A stretch of 64,000 nt of DNA, from positions 155,001 to 219,000 of the forward strand of contig NZ_CM001240.1 in NCBI RefSeq assembly GCF_000230835.1, in the 5' to 3' direction. The notes under the pieces are model-generated. The model was not told where the DNA came from. It saw only the letters and a list, made by a program, of their open reading frames with translations, and ran no database searches. A program made the position numbers and the translations under genes. This DNA comes from Clostridium sp. DL-VIII. Lineage in GTDB: Bacteria > Bacillota > Clostridia > Clostridiales > Clostridiaceae. Shown here piece after piece: positions 36,678 through 45,242 of this stretch. The first letter of the stretch is position 1, and the number at the start of each line of letters is the position of its first letter.

Positions 36678-37169
36678 TTATCTTTTAATAACTGTAATAC
36701 ATCCCTCTTCATCTACCTTTATTGGAATGGAGTAATATCCACAGTCAACACATCTTTCTGCGCGTATACAATGTTCCTCTAATCTTTTTACTATTTCCTC
36801 AGCAGTACGTGCATTTGAATCTAAATTAGTTTCTAAGCAGTGAATAGCAGTAGACTGAACTGGTTTTAATGAAGGAAATATAACAACATTAGTTTCTTCA
36901 TCAATTTGATAATTATATATTCCTTTTAATAATTCTCGTAAGTCATTATGACTCATTTTATTATTGATAATTCTAATTTTATAAGTTGGAAATTTTATTA
37001 CTATTTCTTGGTCAAGCGGGTAAAAATCAGGGAACCTTAATTGCACCTCATCACATTTTATTTCATCATTCAAGTTTTCAAAGAAATTTTTTGCTTGTTG
37101 AAATTCTTTTTCTAATTCTTCAAAATTATTAATCTGTAGTCTTTCATCAAATTCTTTGTTACTCAACAT
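36678..37169 (-). CDS. Hypothetical island protein
   Basis: This 163-aa soluble protein is unfamiliar. It has an acidic helical N terminus, a central beta-rich stretch (EIVIKFPTYKIRIINNKMS), and C-terminal CIRAERCVDCGYYSIP, where three cysteines may bind metal. I chose the ATG at 37169, since AGGTG lies six bases ahead and overlaps the GTG at 37178. It lies upstream of the nuclease-like gene on the same strand with a 161-bp gap, so a two-gene unit is possible. Confidence 0.55.
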   Translation of the reverse strand: MLSNKEFDERLQINNFEELEKEFQQAKNFFENLNDEIKCDEVQLRFPDFYPLDQEIVIKFPTYKIRIINNKMSHNDLRELLKGIYNYQIDEETNVVIFPSLKPVQSTAIHCLETNLDSNARTAEEIVKRLEEHCIRAERCVDCGYYSIPIKVDEEGCITVIKR

Positions 37170-37257
37170 ATAAAGCACCTATTCCTCTCAACAATAATTT
37201 ATTAATATAGTAATTATAGCACACTTATGAACATAATTTTACAATTTATCCTTATTT

Positions 37258-37460
37258 TCATACGTAAATCTTTATATTAACAGAATTTACATCAGCCTTC
37301 TTCTAGAAAGAAAATAAGAAAGAGAACCGCCTCCATCTGGGTTTGGTTCTCCTCCATTGCTTAGATACATTATTAAATTATAATTTATACTAATCTCTAT
37401 TAGTTCAATTTCTCTAGCTTTGGTTATAGTTTTTGTGGAAATTAACATAAATCATGTTAT
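37258..37460 (-). pseudogene. Recombinase tail scar R3
   Basis: This is the most decayed tail copy. It reads MLISTKTITKAREIE and NLIMYLSNGGEPNPDGGGS, then LSRRRLM and a stop caused by a one-base shift; the old frame continues to VNIKIYV. It lies between the 166-aa gene and the TIR gene. The surrounding gap 37179-37511 holds nothing else. Confidence 0.75.
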
Positions 37461-37511
37461 TTTGTTTAATATTCAATTACATCTTTGATATCAATGTGCT
37501 GAACTAAAATA

Positions 37512-38855
37512 CTAATCTTCTTTATAGCCAATTATTTTCACCTTACTATTTTTAATATCAACTATACCGTTTGTAACTTCTCTGTCTATATCCGTTGGTA
37601 TATATACTGTAATTTCGTCTAAAGGTTGCAATACTAAAGCTTCTACATACCATCCCTCCTTTATAGTAATTTTTTCATTTTTTTCTTCTTTCATACATAA
37701 CTCTATATTGAATTCTTCTATCTTCATTCTGTATCTTTTATTATTAATTAAATTAATTTTAAATATTATATTTGTAGAAGATTTATTTTTAATTACGGTT
37801 ATACCGAATATCTTACCCTTTATATCATCTAATTCATTAGCTTGATTTTTTACAAGTTCAATGAATTTCTCCTTGTTTCTATGCCAAGCTTCCTTATTGT
37901 CTTTATTTTTTTTACCTAAAAACTCCTCAATATGGTCTTTCAATGTTTCTAATTTAATTCCTACATTTTTATCATTAAGGTCAATTGCAGCTTGAGTAGC
38001 ATTTATTACACCCTCTATATTATTATAGCTATATGGTGGAATTATAATAGGAATATACTTATTTGCCACACTTACCCACGCAGCACCTGTTTCTGCAAGG
38101 CATATTTTACTCTGGTAAAATTCTCGTGATATCATAAATATAACCATAAGTTCATTATTATTAAATTCTTGATTTATCCTTTGAAAACAATCTTGTAAAA
38201 AGTCAACGCCAGTTTCTTCATAAGAACTATAATATATCTCATCATTCGTTATACCCATTGCTTTTAAAAGTTCTACGAATTCATCTGTTATATTCCTATT
38301 TTTAGAACTATGACTTATAAATAGTTTTTTTTTCTTATGAACAAGAGTTTTTTTTGATATTCCTATATTAGCCGTTTGTTCTACTGCTAATTCATCATGT
38401 CCATGGACTGTAAATACTTTACTCTTATCTACAATAGATTTACTATTTCCCAAATAATTTTCTAAATTAATTGACATTCTATTTTTATTTAACCAATACT
38501 TAAGTTTTTCTTTTGTTGAAATAGCAATTATCTTACTATCTCCTATATTTTCAAATCCATATAATAATTCGCTTCTTTTATTAGAACTAGAAATAGAATC
38601 ATACTCGATTATAAACTTTTCTCCAATAATCTCTATACTTTTTATTTTTATAAAATAAAAATCAAGATGTTTGTAATTTATAACATAATAACCTATACCA
38701 TACATAGGCTTTCCATTTAACTTTTTCCATTTATCAAATATTTCATTATATGTATCTTCATAATAATGAGTTATAGTATAGTATGTTCCAGTATTTTTTG
38801 ACCAATCAGCTCTCTTAATATCCATTGTTCCAAATAAAATAATATCTTCTTCCAT
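37512..38855 (-). CDS. TIR-domain protein, putative defence effector
   Basis: This 447-aa protein has a central TIR domain (about residues 175-320) opening KKLFISHSSKNRN, with YYSSYEETGVDF and SREFYQSKICLAETGAAW; the Glu of CLAETG fits the catalytic Glu of NADase TIRs. Just before it, SKVFTVHGHDELAVEQTA looks like the first strand of a different TIR-like nucleotide-binding domain (PF10137 type), cut short. The first 140 residues are a beta-rich unknown domain and the last 110 another. Bacterial TIR effectors usually deplete NAD+ on infection. It lies alone between scar R3 and the recombinase. Confidence 0.78.
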   Translation of the reverse strand: MEEDIILFGTMDIKRADWSKNTGTYYTITHYYEDTYNEIFDKWKKLNGKPMYGIGYYVINYKHLDFYFIKIKSIEIIGEKFIIEYDSISSSNKRSELLYGFENIGDSKIIAISTKEKLKYWLNKNRMSINLENYLGNSKSIVDKSKVFTVHGHDELAVEQTANIGISKKTLVHKKKKLFISHSSKNRNITDEFVELLKAMGITNDEIYYSSYEETGVDFLQDCFQRINQEFNNNELMVIFMISREFYQSKICLAETGAAWVSVANKYIPIIIPPYSYNNIEGVINATQAAIDLNDKNVGIKLETLKDHIEEFLGKKNKDNKEAWHRNKEKFIELVKNQANELDDIKGKIFGITVIKNKSSTNIIFKINLINNKRYRMKIEEFNIELCMKEEKNEKITIKEGWYVEALVLQPLDEITVYIPTDIDREVTNGIVDIKNSKVKIIGYKED

Positions 38856-38910
38856 ACCTAAACCTCTCTTTACATTTTTAGTATATTATATCATGACTAC
38901 ATTATTAAGT

Positions 38911-40581
38911 TTAGATACAAATCTTTATATTCACAGGATCTATCATTAACTTTCTTCTGGAAACAAAATAAGAAGGAGAACCTCCTCCAGTTTCATCTGG
39001 ATTTGGTTCTCCTCCATTACTTAGGTAACTTATTAAGTTATCATTTATATTAAGCTCTATTGATTCTATATCTCTAGTCTTGTTTATGGTTATTCTTGAA
39101 ATCAGCATGTGCAGTAGTCTCTTTTGTTGTTCTCTTGATGGCAACTCTGATAGCATCTTACTGACGCTTGACAGTATCTCTCTTACAAACTCATACGAAA
39201 CCTCCTGTACCCCATCATCTAGGATGTTGCTTTTTAGGTTATTTACCTCCTGTTCGAGCATTTCTTCTCTAGATGATATTTCTGACATTCTATCTGAGAA
39301 GTCTTTTTTAGTTATTATGTCCTCTTCATAGGCTTCAAACACCTTTTTCTTCTTAGCTTCTAGTTTATCCAATTCCTTCAAAATCTTTTCTAGTTCGTCT
39401 TTTGAAGGGTCTATCATTGCTTTTCTAGTTGAATTTATGTTTACAACTATATCTTTGATTAACTTATCATTATTTAGTAGTTCTGATAGCTTACCAAACA
39501 CATACTCATTAGCTTTATCAACATTGATTGAATTACTATGGCAGACCGCAGTTCCTTTATTCTTCCAAGCACCACAACAGTAGTACTCTATCCTATGTCT
39601 TGTCCCATCTTTTCTTGCTTTAGAACTTCTAGAAATCACCATTCCTTCTCCACATACTGGACACCTTAGTATACCTGTTAGTGGAAATTCTCCGTCATAT
39701 ATTCTAGATGGCTTACCTTTGTTTGTTTCTATTTGCTTCTGAACTTTATCCCAAAGCTCTTGGCCTATTATAGGCTTATGAATTCCATCTACTATTAATG
39801 GATTAGAATTCTTATTTCTTCTTCTCTTTTCACTCCAATTAGGTCTTACATTATATCTAATCTTTCCTATATATATGGGATTCATTAGTATATCTTTTAT
39901 TGAACCTACTGAAAATGGTTTGCCCTTTTTAGTTGTATGCCCAAACTTATTTATATAGGTAGTTATAGCCTTATAACCATTACCTTGTGAATACATAGTA
40001 AAAATAATTCTTACAACTTCCGCTTCTTTCTCATTGATTATGAGCTCTGTATCTCTTCTTTTCTTGTTGGTTGAATTTTCTCTTTCCTTTACATCATATC
40101 CAAAAACAATTCCTCCATTCCATCTGCCTTCCCTAGCTCTAGCCATCATTCCCATCTTTACGTTTTGAGCTATTGTTCCTCTCTCAAATTCACCTATTAA
40201 TGCCATCATCTGAAATTGCATTTTTCCCGATGGTGTAGTGGTATCAAATGGCTCTGTTGCTGACTTAAACGTAATATTACACTCTTCGAATAAATCTACA
40301 ATATTTAATACATCTTTAAGACTTCTACTTATACGATTCATTTTCCATACTAGAACACTATCAAATTTCCCCTCTTCTGCATCCTTTAATAGTTCTTTTA
40401 ATGCAGGTCTATTTTTTATATTCTTTCCGCTTATCCCCTCATCCGCATACACCTTATATATGGTATCTCCATGCTTAATACATTCATCACTGAGAATACG
40501 TTTTTGCTCTCCAATACTGTAACCTTCTTCTGCCTGCTCTGGTGTACTAACTCTACAATATAGTGCTACTATTTTGGACAT
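38911..40581 (-). CDS. Large serine recombinase of the island
   Basis: This 556-aa site-specific recombinase is the probable integrase/excisionase. The catalytic Ser is in YCRVSTPEQAEEG (residue 12), with resolvase-fold VLVWKMNRISR and IGEFERGTIAQNVKMGM. A recombinase domain follows (about 160-265), then a zinc ribbon LRCPVCGEGM with later cysteines (about 300-345), a coiled coil (about 370-440) and a C-terminal tail. The tail encodes a nested hairpin (GGAGAACC/GGTTCTCC around CCAG/CTGG). SCC Ccr proteins belong to the same superfamily. GGAGG precedes the ATG, and a 40-aa gene overlaps the start. Confidence 0.93.
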   Translation of the reverse strand: MSKIVALYCRVSTPEQAEEGYSIGEQKRILSDECIKHGDTIYKVYADEGISGKNIKNRPALKELLKDAEEGKFDSVLVWKMNRISRSLKDVLNIVDLFEECNITFKSATEPFDTTTPSGKMQFQMMALIGEFERGTIAQNVKMGMMARAREGRWNGGIVFGYDVKERENSTNKKRRDTELIINEKEAEVVRIIFTMYSQGNGYKAITTYINKFGHTTKKGKPFSVGSIKDILMNPIYIGKIRYNVRPNWSEKRRRNKNSNPLIVDGIHKPIIGQELWDKVQKQIETNKGKPSRIYDGEFPLTGILRCPVCGEGMVISRSSKARKDGTRHRIEYYCCGAWKNKGTAVCHSNSINVDKANEYVFGKLSELLNNDKLIKDIVVNINSTRKAMIDPSKDELEKILKELDKLEAKKKKVFEAYEEDIITKKDFSDRMSEISSREEMLEQEVNNLKSNILDDGVQEVSYEFVREILSSVSKMLSELPSREQQKRLLHMLISRITINKTRDIESIELNINDNLISYLSNGGEPNPDETGGGSPSYFVSRRKLMIDPVNIKICI

Positions 40582-40691
40582 CTTTCCTCCACATCCTTAC
40601 TATCAAATTTCTTGATACTAGCTTTAAGGATGATTTCAGATATCACCTCAATTATTTCATTTATAGTTGCCTCTTCCCTTTTGTTTTCCAT
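40569..40691 (-). CDS. Small protein, 40 aa, overlapping the recombinase start
   Basis: A short frame opens MENKREEATINEIIEVISEI and ends DSKDVEERCPK. It overlaps the recombinase by 13 bases, an arrangement suggesting translational coupling. Its AAAGGATG site is moderate. It is helical and has no known family. It could be a recombination accessory factor or simply a coupling leader. Confidence 0.5.
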   Translation of the reverse strand: MENKREEATINEIIEVISEIILKASIKKFDSKDVEERCPK

Positions 40692-40777
40692 CTTTATTCA
40701 TCCTTTCTAGTATCCAAATTTATAATATATATTTGATAAATATTTATGATTCATTTGTTGAATATTTGTCTAGTATG

Positions 40778-40808
40778 GAGTCTTGGAATTTTCTGTGTTC
40801 CAAGACTC
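40778..40808. repeat. Intergenic hairpin h1
   Basis: GAGTCTTGGAA (40778-40788) and TTCCAAGACTC (40798-40808) form a perfect 11-bp stem with a 9-nt loop and no T-run. It shares the TCTTGGA stem with h2 at 41275. Confidence 0.6.
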
Positions 40809-40819
40809 ATCTAGTTGCA

Positions 40820-41236
40820 TTACATATATTCTATTTCTAATGGTTCACTTCCAAGGTAGAATAGGCTTATTACCTCATATTCATGTATTTCAAATACATT
40901 TAGTGCTCTTGTTACTAGATTTATATTAGCTTCAACACATGAGCTTAGTTCTGATATAGTATTTATATGAACATGATTCTCATAGATTATTTTGAGTTCT
41001 ACCGAGCTTTCATTTATGTTTATAGATACATCTACATTCTCATTTTTCATCAAATTGCTAATGTATCTTAGTGCTTTAGTATCTTCCAAACATTCCTTAG
41101 AAACTTTTATTCTAAGACCATAGTTCATTGCTTCATCTTTACTATTGGAATTACCTCTTCCTTGTAGAAATTCAATGCTAGACTTTATGTTATCACCTTC
41201 AAATTTATCATTTACATCTATTCCAAAGTTACACAT
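40820..41236 (-). CDS. Hypothetical island core protein
   Basis: This 138-aa soluble protein is unfamiliar, opening MCNFGIDVNDKFEGDN. It alternates acidic helices with short strands (VDVSININESSVELKIIYEN). No catalytic motif or zinc site is seen. It is part of the leftward core run from the DUF927 gene to the recombinase, with hairpins in the gaps on both sides. AAGGAG precedes the ATG. Confidence 0.55.
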   Translation of the reverse strand: MCNFGIDVNDKFEGDNIKSSIEFLQGRGNSNSKDEAMNYGLRIKVSKECLEDTKALRYISNLMKNENVDVSININESSVELKIIYENHVHINTISELSSCVEANINLVTRALNVFEIHEYEVISLFYLGSEPLEIEYM

Positions 41237-41274
41237 TACACAAAACTCCTTACCACTTAGGTTTATTTTTATCG

Positions 41275-41299
41275 TCTTGGAGGTTTTATTCCTCCAAGA
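41275..41299. repeat. Intergenic hairpin h2
   Basis: TCTTGGAGG (41275-41283) and CCTCCAAGA (41291-41299) form a 9-bp stem with a 7-nt loop. It lacks a T-tract on either strand, so it is not a simple terminator. Confidence 0.6.
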
Positions 41300-41312
41300 T
41301 TTGTTATTGGCA

Positions 41313-41870
41313 TTATTTGATTTTTACTATTATTACTGGTGAATCTTCGCTAGCAGTATATTGTATGTCACCAAAAGTCATTGATGTTCTGTTAGAAAAA
41401 TCTAACTCAAATGCTTCTGCAATTTCTGTTACCAGAGGTGTTGAGTATACAATTGCTTTTCCGTTGCTATCTTTCACATTAAAGTCATTCTCATTGTTAG
41501 GTAGATTAGCTCCAATTATTACACTTGTATCAGTGAAGGCAAATTGTAATGTGCTTGACTTTCCAAGATGCTCATATCCTTGTTTTGCAATTGTAGCTCT
41601 ATTGCCTGTTTGAGCTTTTATTACTGAGAAACCACCCTTATTAGAAGTTGCTCTTATGATATTTTTAGCCGAACATGGAGTTGCATTCCTTACTATTTCA
41701 GTTACATTGGTTTCGTCTTTTATTGCAATTTCTTCTGTATTTTCCGCTGTAGTTACTTCTAGAACTTGTCCTTCTGTTTCTATTAGTTCTGCTTGTACAG
41801 TTGATTCTTCCATGTTTGCCACTTCCTCATTCATATTATTTTCTGGTTGTATTCTTCTTTTTACTGACAT
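41313..41870 (-). CDS. Hypothetical island core protein with acidic N terminus
   Basis: This 185-aa protein has an acidic, Glu/Thr-rich first third (about 40 residues with ENNMNEEVANMEEST) and a compact beta-rich remainder (ATIAKQGYEHLGKSSTLQF, PVIIVKIK end). I do not recognise it. It sits between the DUF927 ATPase and the 138-aa gene. Such an acidic tail plus a beta domain could interact with DNA-binding partners, but this is only inference. Confidence 0.55.
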   Translation of the reverse strand: MSVKRRIQPENNMNEEVANMEESTVQAELIETEGQVLEVTTAENTEEIAIKDETNVTEIVRNATPCSAKNIIRATSNKGGFSVIKAQTGNRATIAKQGYEHLGKSSTLQFAFTDTSVIIGANLPNNENDFNVKDSNGKAIVYSTPLVTEIAEAFELDFSNRTSMTFGDIQYTASEDSPVIIVKIK

Positions 41871-41915
41871 ATTACTTCATCCTTTCGATTTTGCTTTCAT
41901 AGTTTCTTAGAAGTT

Positions 41916-42000
41916 CCCCGTATGCCCCTTTTGTTTTTCAAATTCCCCTTTGCTTAGTCCTTATATTGTATAGCGTTGCCCCGCCTTCCCCTATTTCCCC
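41916..42000. repeat. C-tract cluster A beside the DUF927 gene
   Basis: Six CCCC runs lie at 41916, 41925, 41945, 41979, 41988 and 41997, most in a TTCCCC or TGCCCC context, within 85 bp of otherwise AT-rich DNA. On the minus strand they are G4 runs with 4-5-nt loops in part. Confidence 0.6.
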
Positions 42001-43712
42001 TAACCAACAGGATTTGGATAACTATTTACAACATATTCTCTTAATTCTTCTCTAGATATCTTTAAGATGTATACTGTATCACGCTTACTCTTTGAATTTA
42101 CAGTTACACGATTTGTATTTTTACCAACCTCAGTTATCAAATAGCCCTTTTCTTTCCATTCTTTAATAACGACTTTAACATCCTCATAGTTTAATTCTCT
42201 CAATTGCTTCTCCATTACATTTTTAATCACTGCTACCTTATAGAAGGTTACTTCTGATTCAATCTTGCCCCAACAATCTCTAGGTGTAAAAGCACTATCT
42301 TTGATCTTGAACTTGCTTACGTTTTGATTTATTAGTTGTATAACATCTGTGAAAGCTTTTTCTCCAATATCCCTATCTTCAATGCTTTCAATTTCATTAT
42401 TCACTAGAAACCTCAATACTGCTTCTAAGTCAATATCCAATCCTAAAGCTTCATTAGCTATTTCTCCACCAGTCATAATGATTGCAAATTTATTTGCAAC
42501 TCTATTCTTAAATGGATTATCAGGTATTACTTCTAAACATTTAGCTTTCCAATAATCCCATTTATCATCTATTATGCTAAAGCCTTGATTGAAGATATAT
42601 TTGATAAACTCAACTCCTGCATACCCATAATTTTCACCTATTACAGCTCTTATGTTTTCCGCATTCTTAGCCGATTTAGTCCATTCAACACCTTCAAAAG
42701 TAAAAGCTCTAACTCGTAAGCCACCATTATTGTTAGCTCTCTCAAAAATTGATTGCTCACCTGTTGAAATTATTGTAGTTGCCCATTTAACTGTCTTTCT
42801 TTGAACTATATCTTTTTTAAGACGATATTTATCTTCTCCGCCAGCTATTGTATATATTTCTCCAGACATATCCATATTCTTTATCATTGAAAATTCATCA
42901 AAAACTAGAGGTATTCCAAAATTTCCTCCTAAAGAATTTATTATGGCATTGCTTGTCCCATTCCACGTTCTGAACAATCCTCTATCTTTAGTGTCTGGAA
43001 TACCAAAAGGTGACACTGCTGCTTTGCTTACTGTTGTCTTACCAGATGTGCTTTTTCCTGCTATATGAAATATCAATGTATCTGTATGTTTATTTATACT
43101 ATACAAATACCCTACTATCGGAGCTGAGAATCCTATACACATCATTGCTTCAAGAGGTGTATTTCCTTTTATTTCAGTGTGATACATATTGGTCCATGCT
43201 TCAAGAGTCCCACTACAGGATAAATTGAATGTTGGATCATCTAAGTTATTAATAGCTTTAATATTAGGATTATTTGTAACTAATTCATTTAGCCTAAATT
43301 CTAAGCTTCGGCTACTATCAAAATGCCACCCCACATTGTTGTAAATGTATTCATGCCCAACTAACTTCAATTGTTTTAGCAAATGTCTTCCTAGAAATTT
43401 TTCATCTTCTGGTGGTATGTCTACGCCATATTTCAATAATTCTGGTAACTTATTTGCTCTAAGCATTTCCATAGTAACGTTTATAGTATTGTATGTACCT
43501 TGATATTTATAGAGAAGACTTATATATGCTTCCTTAGTATCTATATTTGCAATAGTTTTTTCAATGACAATAGGTTCACACATTTTTACATCTTGGACTT
43601 TGCCATCTACATTCATTGGCCAATACAATCCGTTGTCATTTAAAGTAAATTTTCCAAATTTGTATTCTTTTCCGCTCATTAACGATTGTGAATTTATTAC
43701 TAGTACTCCCAT
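42000..43712 (-). CDS. DUF927 / MCM-like AAA+ ATPase, putative element helicase
   Basis: This 570-aa ATPase is probably the replication helicase of the element. An N-terminal region (about 1-200) is followed by the AAA+ core: Walker A AGKSTSGKTTVSK (about residue 220), Walker B IPLVFDEFSM, sensor-1 WATTIISTGEQS, and the arginine segment NGGLRVRAFTFEG. The C-terminal 130 residues look like a winged helix. The layout resembles DUF927 proteins and SCC Cch proteins, which are MCM-like helicases. Clusters of C/G tracts lie next to it. AAAGGAG is close to the ATG. Confidence 0.8.
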   Translation of the reverse strand: MGVLVINSQSLMSGKEYKFGKFTLNDNGLYWPMNVDGKVQDVKMCEPIVIEKTIANIDTKEAYISLLYKYQGTYNTINVTMEMLRANKLPELLKYGVDIPPEDEKFLGRHLLKQLKLVGHEYIYNNVGWHFDSSRSLEFRLNELVTNNPNIKAINNLDDPTFNLSCSGTLEAWTNMYHTEIKGNTPLEAMMCIGFSAPIVGYLYSINKHTDTLIFHIAGKSTSGKTTVSKAAVSPFGIPDTKDRGLFRTWNGTSNAIINSLGGNFGIPLVFDEFSMIKNMDMSGEIYTIAGGEDKYRLKKDIVQRKTVKWATTIISTGEQSIFERANNNGGLRVRAFTFEGVEWTKSAKNAENIRAVIGENYGYAGVEFIKYIFNQGFSIIDDKWDYWKAKCLEVIPDNPFKNRVANKFAIIMTGGEIANEALGLDIDLEAVLRFLVNNEIESIEDRDIGEKAFTDVIQLINQNVSKFKIKDSAFTPRDCWGKIESEVTFYKVAVIKNVMEKQLRELNYEDVKVVIKEWKEKGYLITEVGKNTNRVTVNSKSKRDTVYILKISREELREYVVNSYPNPVG

Positions 43713-43753
43713 ATCTCCTTTGTCTCCTCACATTACAAATTCGTATATGGAAT

Positions 43754-43781
43754 GTGATATAACCTAGAAAGGCTATATCAC
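43754..43781. repeat. Intergenic hairpin h3
   Basis: GTGATATAACC (43754-43764) pairs with GGCTATATCAC (43771-43781) with one mismatch. It lies between the DUF927 gene and the 160-aa gene, with no T-run. Confidence 0.5.
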
Positions 43782-43798
43782 CTTCCTAAGTCATATTT

Positions 43799-44281
43799 CT
43801 AATACTCATATTCTTCAATGCTATTATCTACATTTTGAAGTTCAACAGTATCATTACAGCCATCCTCTAATTCATCAACACTAAAAATATCTACGATATT
43901 AGAAAATGTTCCTGCATCTGTTGTAACATTTTTAATTTCAATTCCAACTTCCTTACCAATTACGTCTTTTGGAGTAACATTATCAATTCTACCTACAGCT
44001 GTAATAAATAGTTTATAAATTTGCTGATTGGGATGATTTATTAATAGAAAATTATTTAATAATGTTTTTAATGTTCCATTATTCATATAAATTTCAAAAC
44101 CCACTTTTGCTCTCGGTATGGTACCTGTTGCTGTATTTACTGGTGTGGTACCTTCAAAACTTATTATTTTTGCTTTTCCTACACCATTTTCTAAATTACT
44201 AACAACTTTTTTTAATACAATAGCTGTTTGCTCACTAATTATTGGTGTTGGTCCTTTTACTCTATTTACTTTTTTAACCAC
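43799..44281 (-). CDS. Hypothetical core protein, possible OB-fold ssDNA-binding protein
   Basis: This 160-aa protein starts with GTG seven bases after AGGAGG. It is beta-rich, with KVGFEIYMNNGTLKTLLNN, then GKEVGIEIKNVTTDAGTFSNIVD and an acidic C-terminal tail (EDGCNDTVELQNVDNSIEEYEY in part). A beta-rich domain with an acidic tail directly upstream of a helicase gene resembles ssDNA-binding proteins of mobile elements. I could not confirm a family by eye, so the SSB idea is inference from layout. Confidence 0.55.
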   Translation of the reverse strand: MVKKVNRVKGPTPIISEQTAIVLKKVVSNLENGVGKAKIISFEGTTPVNTATGTIPRAKVGFEIYMNNGTLKTLLNNFLLINHPNQQIYKLFITAVGRIDNVTPKDVIGKEVGIEIKNVTTDAGTFSNIVDIFSVDELEDGCNDTVELQNVDNSIEEYEY

Positions 44282-44309
44282 ATTAGTACCTCCTAAAAAA
44301 TTAATTTAG

Positions 44310-44323
44310 GAAAGACGTCTTTC
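44310..44323. promoter_or_regulatory. 14-bp perfect palindrome upstream of the core operon
   Basis: GAAAGACGTCTTTC lies 29 bp before the GTG of the 160-aa gene. It is a candidate operator for the DUF927 operon. Confidence 0.45.
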
Positions 44324-44579
44324 ACTTTTTATTCATTACTGTTCACCGGTAATATATTTATCTCATATAACTCATTCTTTGTAAATTTACTCTACACACC
44401 GTGAGATGCGGTTACAGCAAATAATTAAAATCTAAAAATTCTAGTAAATGTTTACACAAAAATCTTGATAATTTTTTTCCATTGCTGACCAATCGAAAAA
44501 AGGTGCATCAGCCAAATTAACCTTTCCTCCATAGCTCTCATTTACTTTAAAATGCTCCATTTTTGAAATTTTAATCAAA

Positions 44580-44602
44580 AAAAGATAGGAATCCTATCTT
44601 TT
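44580..44602 (-). terminator. Terminator after the 47-aa gene
   Basis: AAAAGATAGG (44580-44589) and CCTATCTTTT (44593-44602) form a 10-bp stem. The minus strand continues TTTTTGATT, right after the small gene's stop. Confidence 0.7.
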
Positions 44603-44610
44603 CTTATATC

Positions 44611-44754
44611 TTATAGGAATTTTCTTACAAACTCCTCTGTTACTCCTTCAAACATATCCATTACAGTTCCTATAATCTCATTTTCTGAAAGTCCGCTTTT
44701 AATCAAATCTAAAATTAAAATTGCTATCTGTATTATTATAACTATATTCTTCAT
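44611..44754 (-). CDS. Small protein, 47 aa, hydrophobic N terminus
   Basis: A short gene with a clear ATAGGAG site opens MKNIVIIIQIAILILDLIKS, one membrane-like helix, and ends TVMDMFEGVTEEFVRKFL. It resembles small phage/element proteins but I cannot name it. It has its own terminator at 44580-44602 and is separate from the DUF927 operon. The rest of the 44282-45242 gap holds hairpins, a C-tract pair (45051-45063) and AT-rich DNA. Confidence 0.55.
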   Translation of the reverse strand: MKNIVIIIQIAILILDLIKSGLSENEIIGTVMDMFEGVTEEFVRKFL

Positions 44755-44788
44755 CTTTTCAGCTCCTATTGATATATTTTCTTAATGC

Positions 44789-44826
44789 AAAAGAACCCTT
44801 TAAGATTTATCCTAAAGAGTTCTTTT
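44789..44826. terminator. Imperfect terminator hairpin
   Basis: AAAAGAACCCTTTA (44789-44802) pairs with TAAAGAGTTCTTTT (44813-44826) with one mismatch. U-tracts are possible in both directions. Confidence 0.55.
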
Positions 44827-44914
44827 ATTTATATAATATATATTTAATTTTACATTAACATTTTCTATTATTCTTGATGTGCTTATCTAAAATACTTTTC
44901 TCTTATAAAAAATG

Positions 44915-44961
44915 AAGATATAAGATTTTTAGTTGAAATTATCAACCTAATCTTATATCTT
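44915..44961. terminator. Hairpin, possible terminator
   Basis: AAGATATAAGATT (44915-44927) and AATCTTATATCTT (44949-44961) form a perfect 13-bp AT-rich stem. It lies downstream of the choline-binding-repeat gene. Confidence 0.5.
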
Positions 44962-45242
44962 TATATTATTTAATCAATATATATTTATATTGTAATTTAA
45001 CCTATAATACTATTTATTATAAGTATTAATTTAATCTATCTATCATTTTACCCCCTTTCCCCCTGATTTGGGTTCTTAATGTATTTATGTTTTCCATCCA
45101 ACTAATGAATTGTTATCTAAAATTTTATTTTTCAAAAAATATTTATTACCTACTAAAGCAAATCTATTCTAGTATAATAAATACGTTTAAGATAGTTTGT
45201 CTTTTATTATCTACATATATTCTCCAAACCTAATTTACATTT

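Noticed and set aside
41916..42000. CRISPR array in the C-tract cluster
   Set aside because: The C runs are short and irregularly spaced, with no constant repeat-spacer unit.
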